NCBI GenBank assembly: GCA_964472505.1
Contig: CAYYQW010000009.1
Span: 16,046-80,045, forward strand
Origin: JAYEIA01 sp964472505
GTDB lineage: Bacteria; Bacteroidota; Bacteroidia; Bacteroidales; JAADGE01
Direction of reading: 5' to 3'
DNA length: 64,000 nucleotides
A program made the translations under genes and the position numbers. Below, piece by piece: positions 52,439-60,459 of this stretch (the stretch's first letter is position 1; each line of letters begins with the position of its first letter). The notes beneath the pieces were generated by a model. That model ran no database searches and was not told the origin of the DNA. It saw only the letters and a list, made by a program, of their open reading frames with translations.

Positions 52439-54433
52439 TTAATGGTCTTCGTCATGGTCGGTATGTTCCGTATGGGGTCTTCTTTGGCTTGAGTCTTCAA
52501 AAAGTAATTTATCTTTTTGATAATCGCTGTATTTGAAGTTGCCGGTTTTAATGCCTTCGGCCATATCACTTTGTAATTTGGCCTTGGCTTTTAAAAGGGC
52601 TACTCGGGCTTCAGCTTCTTCGGCTTTGGCTTTTGAAACACGTTCGTGATAATGAATTGAAGCGAGATGCTTTTCGTGTTCTGCGTGTTCTGTTTTATAT
52701 TGAGCCAGTGTGTCTTTGCCTATTTCAAGATCGTAAATTTTTATGTCTAATATTTCGTAGGCACTGCTTTTGTTCAGATGAATTTCTTTTTCATTGGCCT
52801 GTTGTATTTCATCTTCTATATCAAATTTGTGAATGTCCATCCCGCCCGGATATTTCATTTTTCCCAGCAGCCGCTTGAGTATGTTATCGGATATGGTTTT
52901 TAGATTATTAAGGACTGCTTTGTGGTTATCGTAATTACTAACTTCGTGAGTAAGGGCTTCGTTTATTCTTCCGAATAAAATTTCTTCTCGTGAACCTTTA
53001 AGGTAATTGTTGAATTTGCCCCTTACGGTAGCTCTTAGTTTGGGAGTTATCTGAATACCGTCTTTTGATACAATGGTGGCCGAGGGATTAACTTCCAGAA
53101 TTCCCGGATTTACAGACCATTTAACTACTTCATCCAAATCATATTGCGGCATCAAGTCGATTTTTAAGGCGATGGATGCATTTATCGGAATGTCATTTTG
53201 TCGTGCATACATAATAGCGAATAGAGATTTTAAAACATTCCCGCCTTTTATATAGTGGCTGTTGAGCTCTTCGGTTGTAATTCCGAAATCGGGATTGTTT
53301 TTTAGTATTTCGCGCGCTTTCACATAGCCGAGTATGTCAGCGCCGGCCAAAAAATGGTCTTCCAGTTCTTTTTTACCGATTCCGAGATGCTCTTCTTTAT
53401 CTTTGATTAGGGCTATTACCAGATCATCGGAATCACCGCTTAGCCGGTAGTATTCTACCATTTCTTCTATGGATAAATCTAATCCGGACTGCCGTGCTTT
53501 TATTAGGTTTTTGATGATTTTACCTATGTCGCGTCCTTCGATATTGTGTTCCGAGATTTCTTTTTGCGTAAGTTGCAGTCCGGCTCTTTCGGCTTTTATC
53601 ATGGATGAGATCAGCTTTTCCACATCGCCGTCGGTCAGATAATGGATGTTTAGGGCATCTTTATCTATTTCTATTCCGGTTTTCTTGGCCGTTATCATGG
53701 CCGCTGCATATTTTTCTATTTCTATTCCGGCTCTAAAATGCTCAAGCAGGCTTTGTTGCGATATTCGCAGGTCAAATTTTTCGCTGTCTTGGGTATGTGC
53801 TTTAATGCTTTCTTTTTTTACTTGGTCGGCCGTTAAGTATAAGCCGGCTTTTTTTATTCTTATGAGCGTATTTACTATTTTTCTCATGTCTTCATCGGAG
53901 AGGTTTTCTTCTACCAGTTTACGAAGGTCGAGTTCTAAGTTTGCTTTTTTTGCTCGAATAAGTATTTCTACAAATATTTTAATATCTCCGCCGTAGAGTG
54001 AGTGAGTTTCAAGAATTTCCCCGGAAACGTCAATATTTGCATTTTTAATATCTTTTTGTGCAGCGATTAACTGGCCGGGATTGCCTCCGGAATTTTCAAA
54101 TTTCTCCAGTTTTGTGATATCTGTTTTTACTCCCGAACGTTTGGCACGAATAAGTACATTAATCATGTTTTCGGTTTTATCGGGATTGCTTAAGTGATAT
54201 TCTTTGAGTTCTTTGAAGCTAAGAGAAACTCCCACCTGGCGGGCTTTTACGTATTGATCCAGTATGAATTCGACATTTATTTTTTGAAACTTGAGTATTC
54301 CGTAGGTTAAGGAAAAGGTGTTCAAATCAGCATTATGAGCTCTGTTCTGCAATTGTATCGGAACGTAGATATATATCATTAATCCGGCAGCAAGCAGAAC
54401 AAATATCGGTAAAATAATATATAGAGGATCCAT
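52439..54433 (-). CDS. FloA-like protein with about 11 tandem helical repeats
   Basis: This 664-residue protein has an N-terminal membrane helix (PLYIILPIFVLLAAGLMIYIY), about eleven units of ~32 residues (50-435; for example MITAKKTGIEIDKDALNIHY, LTDGDVEKLISSMIKAERAG, LIKARQSGLDLSIEEMVEYY), and then a FloA-type domain from about 440 (VNPGILEVNPSATIVSKDGI, SREEILFGRINEALTHEV, AYEILDIKIYDLEIGKDTLA). A charged coiled coil follows (about 575-640), with a His/Asp-rich tail (HTEHTDHDEDH). The unit is the same as in the neighbour at 50810 and in FloA itself, so it grew by internal duplication. A spacer of 99 bases leads to the next gene. Function is inferred only from FloA. Confidence 0.8.
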   Translation of the reverse strand: MDPLYIILPIFVLLAAGLMIYIYVPIQLQNRAHNADLNTFSLTYGILKFQKINVEFILDQYVKARQVGVSLSFKELKEYHLSNPDKTENMINVLIRAKRSGVKTDITKLEKFENSGGNPGQLIAAQKDIKNANIDVSGEILETHSLYGGDIKIFVEILIRAKKANLELDLRKLVEENLSDEDMRKIVNTLIRIKKAGLYLTADQVKKESIKAHTQDSEKFDLRISQQSLLEHFRAGIEIEKYAAAMITAKKTGIEIDKDALNIHYLTDGDVEKLISSMIKAERAGLQLTQKEISEHNIEGRDIGKIIKNLIKARQSGLDLSIEEMVEYYRLSGDSDDLVIALIKDKEEHLGIGKKELEDHFLAGADILGYVKAREILKNNPDFGITTEELNSHYIKGGNVLKSLFAIMYARQNDIPINASIALKIDLMPQYDLDEVVKWSVNPGILEVNPSATIVSKDGIQITPKLRATVRGKFNNYLKGSREEILFGRINEALTHEVSNYDNHKAVLNNLKTISDNILKRLLGKMKYPGGMDIHKFDIEDEIQQANEKEIHLNKSSAYEILDIKIYDLEIGKDTLAQYKTEHAEHEKHLASIHYHERVSKAKAEEAEARVALLKAKAKLQSDMAEGIKTGNFKYSDYQKDKLLFEDSSQRRPHTEHTDHDEDH

Positions 54434-54486
54434 TATTCAAGGGGTATTATAAATTAAACTTATTCTGTTTTTTTGTCGCAAGCATA

Positions 54487-55692
54487 TTAGTGACCGGTGT
54501 CTTTTCCCGAATTAATGTGCTCGGTATTTATTATTTTCTTATATCGCTTATGCTCTTTAAGGTAGGCTTGTAAAGCAATTTCTCTGTCTGCTTTTGATTT
54601 CCATATCATGGTGTCTTGCTCTGTGGGAATATGCCTTCCGATGATATAATCCTCAATGCTTAAGCCATGCACGCTGTATGCCGGTTTCATGTCATTAATG
54701 CTTTTTTGAACGCCATTTGAAACGGCGTGGCTTTGCTTTAAGAAATCTTTGGCATTTTCAATATCTTCGGCTGTTTCGGCAAGGGCTTTTTTTATGGCCG
54801 TGACAGTCGCGTTTTTGTTCATCCCGTCGGCAACATTTTGCGGCTCGGCAATGAATAAAAATTGTATTTTCAAAAGTATTTCCAAGCCGGATTTTAATAT
54901 GACTCTTACGGGTTTTATTATTTGTTTTTCGGGTGTGAATATATCTTTAATAAAGCTTTCAAACGAATTGTTCTTTGGCAGTATTTTTTGAATCAGGTGT
55001 TTTTCCAACGATATGTTTTTCTTTTCGGCCAGCAGCATTCCGTTCAGAAGGTCTGATATATTAAAGCCTTGGCTTTTTAAATCAATTATTTCCTTCAGGC
55101 TATAGACTTTATTGTAAGACTCAAGTTGTTTATAAGCCGAAAGAATTATATTTGCTTCTCCTTTATTAAATTGTAGCTGAATGGTTTGCTTAAGGGATAT
55201 TTCTTTTGAATATTTTTTCAATTCAATTAAGTCATTTATAAAACTTCTGCTTTCGTAAAGGCAATTTTTGCATTGTGCAAAATCGTTCAGAACGATGGAT
55301 TCGTCATGCGTATTTATTTTTTTAAGTGATTTGAGAAGATCGGGGATGTTGATTTTCATTTTGGCAAAATATACCATATCATCAATTTTTATTTCCAGAC
55401 CTTCTTTTTTTGCACTGATAATACCGTCCACCAAATTAAGAAAGTCATTGCCGGTAAGGCTAATTTCTTTGAGGCGATCGATGGGTATTTCCAGATTATT
55501 TTCAAGTGCTTCGGTAAAGAGTTTTTTAAAGCGGCTGAGATTTATCTTTTTATTGTAAAAGAAGAGCAAATCTTTCAGGCTTATATTCACTTCATGGTCT
55601 TGAAGCAGAATGAATAAGTCCGTAATGGGTTTTACATCGTCGGTTTTAACTCTGTAGCCCAAGAGTTCGTCATACACATTTTTTTTATTCAT
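54487..55692 (-). CDS. Soluble divergent FloA-like repeat protein
   Basis: This 401-residue protein has no membrane helix. It holds about seven units of the same ~32-residue helical repeat, strongly diverged (LEIPIDRLKEISLTGNDFLN, IISAKKEGLEIKIDDMVYFA, MLLAEKKNISLEKHL). From about 255 it carries a degenerate FloA-type domain: VRVILKSGLEILLKIQFLFI, TVTAIKKALAETAEDIENAK and YSVHGLSIEDYIIGRHIPTE align in order with the FloA words DGIELK, ARVGEAI and ILSIDIADVDVGKNI. Its start overlaps the stop of the 360-residue gene by eight bases, so translation is coupled. It has few relatives I can recall; the assignment rests on alignment by eye and on its neighbours. Confidence 0.72.
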   Translation of the reverse strand: MNKKNVYDELLGYRVKTDDVKPITDLFILLQDHEVNISLKDLLFFYNKKINLSRFKKLFTEALENNLEIPIDRLKEISLTGNDFLNLVDGIISAKKEGLEIKIDDMVYFAKMKINIPDLLKSLKKINTHDESIVLNDFAQCKNCLYESRSFINDLIELKKYSKEISLKQTIQLQFNKGEANIILSAYKQLESYNKVYSLKEIIDLKSQGFNISDLLNGMLLAEKKNISLEKHLIQKILPKNNSFESFIKDIFTPEKQIIKPVRVILKSGLEILLKIQFLFIAEPQNVADGMNKNATVTAIKKALAETAEDIENAKDFLKQSHAVSNGVQKSINDMKPAYSVHGLSIEDYIIGRHIPTEQDTMIWKSKADREIALQAYLKEHKRYKKIINTEHINSGKDTGH

Positions 55693-56767
55693 CGGCTCCG
55701 CTTTTTATTTGTGCATCAATAAATTTTTCTACATCGACATTTTTTTGAGCCAGCACCGCAATTTGCTCATATTTAATGTGTAGGTTATTTTTACGGGCTT
55801 TTAGGTACGAACCGGTTACTTTGTTTATATCCGCTTTGTACTCATAACCCAAATATTCATCAATGGTTTCCAAATTCACTTTAAAGCCCTTACCTTCCGA
55901 GCGTGTGAGATCGTAATATAAGTTTACCGGATCCACCGGTAATTGTTCGTTCAGCAAGCTTTTGCTGAGTGCTTTTTTGAATTTTTCTTTTCCTTCGGTA
56001 ACATATATATTTGATAATCGTTCGGTTTCGTCATCCGAGAACAGTTGCTGTTTTTGCAATTCTGCAATGCAGGATTCTTTTGCTTTGGACAGAATTATTA
56101 TGGTTTTGATAATATTTATGCGCTTGCTGAGCAGTTCCGAGAGTATTGCAAAAGGAATATACAGCTTTTTAGTGTTCAGCAATTGAGCTACTTTAAGAAA
56201 TTCATTCAGGTCAATATTGGCATGAATCAGACTTTTGAACTTTTCCGGGCTTAGTTTTGGATACTCGCGTTTAGATTTTATGTACAGATCAACTACTCTA
56301 TCTCCAAAATCTTTTTTAGAATAGAAAATAGTCTTTATGTCAGCTATTTTTAACGGATGCTCATTTTTTGCAGCAACAATAAGGCTGTCAATTATTTTAG
56401 GAATATTTTTTTGATTTTTATACAGTTTTGTAAGATCTTCCGCGCTAATGTCCAAATCATTTCTTCTGGCTTTCATAAGCGGTTTTATAAGAGTATTGAC
56501 AAAATCATCATTTGATTTTCGTATTTTAAAAAAATCAGAAACTACATTCTCCGGCTTTGTAATGTTAGCTTTTTTTGCCTTTATAATCAGTTGCATGTAG
56601 TTGGAATGCGTATCAATGTCGTTATACAGTTCATTGATATCGTCATTGTTTAATATAGTGCCGTTTTCTCGGGATTTTTGCATGATGGATATACGCTTAA
56701 AAATTCCGGGAGAACGAAACCATTCTCTAAACCAAGATGTTCGTATTTTCTGCTTATTATTTTCCAA
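55685..56767 (-). CDS. Repeat-only relative of the FloA-like proteins
   Basis: This 360-residue protein is almost entirely helical repeats of ~32 residues, about nine units (LIIKAKKANITKPENVVSDF, LMKARRNDLDISAEDLTKLY, GSYLKARKNNLHIKYEQIAV, LAQKNVDVEKFIDAQIKSG). It lacks a membrane helix and a FloA-type domain. The recurring A(R/K)KxxLxI...L pattern ties it to the three following genes. It starts 11 bases after clpS and overlaps the next gene by eight bases, both signs of one operon. A scaffold or adaptor role is inference. Confidence 0.7.
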   Translation of the reverse strand: MENNKQKIRTSWFREWFRSPGIFKRISIMQKSRENGTILNNDDINELYNDIDTHSNYMQLIIKAKKANITKPENVVSDFFKIRKSNDDFVNTLIKPLMKARRNDLDISAEDLTKLYKNQKNIPKIIDSLIVAAKNEHPLKIADIKTIFYSKKDFGDRVVDLYIKSKREYPKLSPEKFKSLIHANIDLNEFLKVAQLLNTKKLYIPFAILSELLSKRINIIKTIIILSKAKESCIAELQKQQLFSDDETERLSNIYVTEGKEKFKKALSKSLLNEQLPVDPVNLYYDLTRSEGKGFKVNLETIDEYLGYEYKADINKVTGSYLKARKNNLHIKYEQIAVLAQKNVDVEKFIDAQIKSGADE

Positions 56768-56778
56768 AATAAAAAATA

Positions 56779-57060
56779 TCAGTTGTCCGATTCAATAATA
56801 GTAGTAATACCTTTTTCAGCGAGTCTGTCTTTAAAGGTTTTTAAATGCGCATGGCTGCCTTTTTCAATAATTGCCGTGCCTTTAAAATGCGCAAGAAATG
56901 TGCATTGTGTCGCTTGTTGTTCACTGTGCTTTACAATTTCCTGAAGTTGTATGATAACGTGTTCAAATGAATTTACATCGTCATTGTACAAAATCAGGAT
57001 GGCTTCGTGCTTTTTATCTGATCTGCTGCTTTTGTTTTTTAGATCTTTTTTTTCGGTCAT
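56779..57060 (-). CDS. clpS: ATP-dependent Clp protease adaptor ClpS
   Basis: This 93-residue protein has a short flexible N-terminus, then the ClpS core: ILILYNDDVNSFEHVIIQLQ with the NDD residues that grip the alpha-amino group of N-degron substrates, a CTFLAHFKGTAIIEKG segment (usual form: MxxVHxxGxAxV) and an HLKTFKDRLAEKGITTIIE end. ClpS hands N-end-rule substrates to ClpA/ClpC-ClpP. No clpA, clpC or aat gene is in the window. Its start overlaps the stop of the SPOR gene (ATGA) and the repeat-only gene follows 11 bases later, so it lies inside the FloA-like operon. Confidence 0.9.
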   Translation of the reverse strand: MTEKKDLKNKSSRSDKKHEAILILYNDDVNSFEHVIIQLQEIVKHSEQQATQCTFLAHFKGTAIIEKGSHAHLKTFKDRLAEKGITTIIESDN

Positions 57061-59597
57061 TTTTCAGTAATTTTTATTGCTTCCTGTACCGTTATTTTTT
57101 TTTCATTTTTAAAAGCTACCACAAATACATCAGGATGTTTTGATTTTAAAGTTTTGGAAAATGCTTTGGCATCATCATACCTTAAAAATTGCCCGATGGT
57201 GTATATAATCAGCCCGTTGGGGCAGTTTTTAGCCGAGATGGTGTATCGCTCGGATAAGCTGTTGAATTCACGTTCTTTTTCCGGCGGAAGAAGCGATGAG
57301 TAAGCTCCTATTTGCACGGAATAATAGACATTTGGTTGCATACTTGAATTTTTTTCGGATGATTTGCTATAGTTTTTTGCCTTTGAAAGGCTGATATGTT
57401 CTCCGTTGTGGTATGCGCTGACAAATGCTTGCTTAAACCCGAGTTCTTTCATTTTGTTTTCTTGGCTTTTAGCAGCTTCGTAGCTGTTGAATATTCCGGC
57501 AAGGTATTTCACACCTTTGTCGGTTACTTCGCGGTAAAGCGGTGAAATGTTCTTAAGCTCATCATTGGTTTTGGGTAATTTGTACAAGCCAATTTGAACG
57601 GTGTATTTTAATCCTTGCGTATTTGAAATATCGGTGCTGCGGGCAAAGTCTTGCGGGCCGCTTCCGTAAGTTATAAAATCCGGATAGGAGAGCGTTCCGC
57701 TGTTTTGAGATTTTTTAACATCTTTGAGGGCTGCCAGCTCTTTCTGCGCTGTTTTTTTGTATTCGGCATCTTCCTTTATTTTATCGGCTGCCGATTGATA
57801 AGTTTGCCGTTTGCCGTCTTTGTAGGCTACGATAAATGCATCATCAATCCCCATTTCTTTTATGGTTTTCAAAGCGTATTCAGCCGCTTCTTTGCTTCGG
57901 TATTCTCCTACCATAAAGCGTTTAAAGGGATTATTTGTAAATTCGTCGTAACTGATGGGCGAGAAATCACCAAAAGTATCTAATGAAAGCAGGCGCTTAA
58001 ATATTCCTACCTGAACCTTAAAAATATTTCCCGAAGCCGGTTTTAATTTTTGAGGTTTCGGATTTTGTTTGGTGTAGTAATAACTGCCTGCGTAGTTATA
58101 GCTGTATTTTTCTGCGCTTGCAATTGTATCTTTGTCTTTCGAGTCTTCATCCTTCGTTTTTTCCTGCTTGTCGGAATCTTTTTCGCCGATATCGGTATCG
58201 GCGTAGTATTTAATTTTAAAGGTTTTCTTAAGCGGTGTTACGGGCCAACCAAAGTAAACGGCATAAGCATTCTCTTGTTCCTGAAGCGCCGAGAGTTGCA
58301 GCTGAACCGCATTCATAAGCTGCAAATATTTTTCGGAGACATACATTTGTAAATTAGCCGAGGCCGCACTGCTTGTGCTCAAGAGCTTAAGTTCTTTGGC
58401 GCTTTCTTCATAACTTTTTCCTTTTGACAGCTTGCCGGCATCTGCCGTTGGCCGAGCTTTCGGAAAATACTTTGAATAAATTTCATATTTTATGTCATTC
58501 GCCTCTAAATACAAATTGGCAGCCGCAACTAAGTCTTGGAAAACTTCTTTTTCAATTTCCGCAGCATCTTGTTTCAGGAGCTCTTTTTTCATGCGGTCTT
58601 TCTCTGTTTGTATTTTGCTCAGCAGAGTATCTATTCTTTTATAGCGATAGGCTACGGCATCCATGTATTCTTTGGCTCGGTTTTCTTTAGCATAAGCTTT
58701 GCTTAGCAAAATACTGTCGGTTTTGTTTATGTTAAGCTTCGGAATAATGCTGTCGGTAAGCGGTTTGTACAGATTCGGGTCTGTTTCAGGATTGTAAACT
58801 ATGGTATGCGTACTGTCAAGTTTAGCTTTGTCTTTTTCCTTCTCTTTTTTGTCCGGTTGCTCTTCTTTGTCTGTCCTTTTGTCGTCTTTTTGTTCTTTAT
58901 CGTCCGGTTCTTCTTTCTGTTTTTCTTGCTCTTTAATGAGCTCTGAAAGGTCAATTTTTTCGTCTTTCATAAACATGCCCAATGCAAGTTCTTGGTATTT
59001 AATTGCTTTTTCATTGAGCTCGGCAATTTTTTCAAATGCTTTATGTTTTTCTTGGTCTTCAAATTTGTCGGCTGCACGCTTTTTTGCTATGCTTTGCGTA
59101 TAAACTTCCCGGCTTTTTGATGCATATTGCTCTGCAAATCGGTGATAATTGCTGCTGTCGTTATTAAACTTTCTAATACGCTGATCGTAAGTGTAATAAA
59201 TGTATTCTCTTTCTTCAAACATGTCGTCAAAAGCACCGAGGCTCGTACGATAGGCTTTTCTCAGATAGCGCTGCTCTTTTCGGTCGGCGCGCCTTTGGTC
59301 GCGTTTGTCTCGAGCATCTTTTTTTATTTTATTGAATACACGGGCTTTTGCAAAGAGTTTGTCGGCTTCTTTCAACTCAGCTTTGGCATCTTTAATGGTT
59401 TCCGAAGCATTGTTTAGTTTGCGGACCTCTTTGCTTGTAAAAAGTTTTTCGTAATAGCTTTTTTTCATAAAATCACCAAAATCGAGTATCGGCAGTTGTT
59501 TATTTATAAACGAAGCAGAGAGAAAGCCGATTAGGAAACTAATGATTATAAATTTTGTTTTTTTCTTTGTGATACCTTTCATGGCGTATTTTTGCAT
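57057..59597 (-). CDS. Membrane-anchored protein with three SPOR-like domains
   Basis: This 846-residue protein has an N-terminal membrane helix (FIIISFLIGFLSASFI, about 16-31), long charged coiled coils (about 50-215 and 300-400), a Lys/Glu/Asp-rich low-complexity stretch (about 215-255), and three SPOR-like units near 522-600, 662-735 and 757-840: IFKVQVGIFKR...DAFIVAYKDGKR, YTVQIGLYKLPK...QAFVSAYHNGEH, and YSVQIGAYSSLL...FVVAFKNEKK. SPOR domains bind peptidoglycan stripped of stem peptides. It is probably anchored in the inner membrane and reaches into the wall. It is first of the visible six-gene operon; a second ATG five codons in (59582) is an equally good start. Confidence 0.85.
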   Translation of the reverse strand: MQKYAMKGITKKKTKFIIISFLIGFLSASFINKQLPILDFGDFMKKSYYEKLFTSKEVRKLNNASETIKDAKAELKEADKLFAKARVFNKIKKDARDKRDQRRADRKEQRYLRKAYRTSLGAFDDMFEEREYIYYTYDQRIRKFNNDSSNYHRFAEQYASKSREVYTQSIAKKRAADKFEDQEKHKAFEKIAELNEKAIKYQELALGMFMKDEKIDLSELIKEQEKQKEEPDDKEQKDDKRTDKEEQPDKKEKEKDKAKLDSTHTIVYNPETDPNLYKPLTDSIIPKLNINKTDSILLSKAYAKENRAKEYMDAVAYRYKRIDTLLSKIQTEKDRMKKELLKQDAAEIEKEVFQDLVAAANLYLEANDIKYEIYSKYFPKARPTADAGKLSKGKSYEESAKELKLLSTSSAASANLQMYVSEKYLQLMNAVQLQLSALQEQENAYAVYFGWPVTPLKKTFKIKYYADTDIGEKDSDKQEKTKDEDSKDKDTIASAEKYSYNYAGSYYYTKQNPKPQKLKPASGNIFKVQVGIFKRLLSLDTFGDFSPISYDEFTNNPFKRFMVGEYRSKEAAEYALKTIKEMGIDDAFIVAYKDGKRQTYQSAADKIKEDAEYKKTAQKELAALKDVKKSQNSGTLSYPDFITYGSGPQDFARSTDISNTQGLKYTVQIGLYKLPKTNDELKNISPLYREVTDKGVKYLAGIFNSYEAAKSQENKMKELGFKQAFVSAYHNGEHISLSKAKNYSKSSEKNSSMQPNVYYSVQIGAYSSLLPPEKEREFNSLSERYTISAKNCPNGLIIYTIGQFLRYDDAKAFSKTLKSKHPDVFVVAFKNEKKITVQEAIKITEK

Positions 59598-59723
59598 TAA
59601 TAATTATTGTGAAAGCGCTTTTTTGTAATAAACAAAGTATCGGATTTGATTAAGCCGGCCTCTAAAGCTGTTAATCGTATCCGATATTTTGTTGTGTATG
59701 ATTTTATTGCTGATTACTCTTCT

Positions 59724-60428
59724 TTACATTAGTTTTATTCTTTGTAAAAATGTTGCTCTGAGTTTTTCCAAATCTTCAATGCTGAATAATTCGGTGTATA
59801 TTCTAAAAAATTCGTTGATTTCATCACCTTGTCCAAAATGTGTGGCCAGTGCGGCATCGAATCGGTCAAACTCTTTTGTGGCTTTTACGGATATAATTAA
59901 ATCTTCAAAATCTATCCATTCCAACAGTTTTGGCACCTGAATGTAATAGTGATGCGGACGATCCTCGGTATAAACACCTTCTCCCACTTTTTTCAAATCC
60001 AAGTATTTTTTGATTTTTATTCTGCTGTTAAAAGGCTGTACCTGTTTAAACTTTAAAAAATAAATATCTCTTTCATTGAAGGCCTCGATTAATGCGGGGA
60101 TTTCTAAAAAATCTTCAATATCTATGCGGATGGCCGGTTGGTATTTGTTCAAATAAGTCAGAACCGAAAAGAAAGCCGAAAACTTGAAATCCACTTCTTT
60201 TTGTATGGCTAAAGCTGCTCGCAAAATATCATCTTCTCGACAATCATCTGATTTTTGTAGTGTAAGAAAAGCATAATTCGGTAATTCTTTTGTATGTTTA
60301 CCGGGTGTTTCCGAATAATAACCGGCATAGGACATTTCATCCGTAAATACTAAATCTTTCGGTCTGTCTGTATTTTCGGTGTAAACCCTTAGTTTTTCCT
60401 TTTTTGTTATGCATACAAAACCATTCAT
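59724..60428 (-). CDS. Hypothetical protein, soluble
   Basis: This 234-residue soluble protein has no signal peptide or membrane helix and no motif I recognise. Composition is that of a globular mixed alpha/beta protein (FSAFFSVLTYLNKYQPAIRI, YYIQVPKLLEWIDFEDLIIS). Phrases such as RPHHYYIQVPKLLEWI and ALATHFGQGDEI give no clue. It lies 126 bases upstream of the SPOR gene on the same strand and may be the first gene of that operon. It is divergent from the T9SS plug gene 31 bases away. Confidence 0.65.
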   Translation of the reverse strand: MNGFVCITKKEKLRVYTENTDRPKDLVFTDEMSYAGYYSETPGKHTKELPNYAFLTLQKSDDCREDDILRAALAIQKEVDFKFSAFFSVLTYLNKYQPAIRIDIEDFLEIPALIEAFNERDIYFLKFKQVQPFNSRIKIKKYLDLKKVGEGVYTEDRPHHYYIQVPKLLEWIDFEDLIISVKATKEFDRFDAALATHFGQGDEINEFFRIYTELFSIEDLEKLRATFLQRIKLM

Positions 60429-60459
60429 ATTTTAATTTTTTTAGGTTTTTATTAATTTT

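Noticed and set aside
59587..59594. Exact TATTTTTG on the plus strand near the SPOR gene start
   Set aside because: No plus-strand gene follows; on the minus strand it is part of the start of the SPOR coding region. A chance match.
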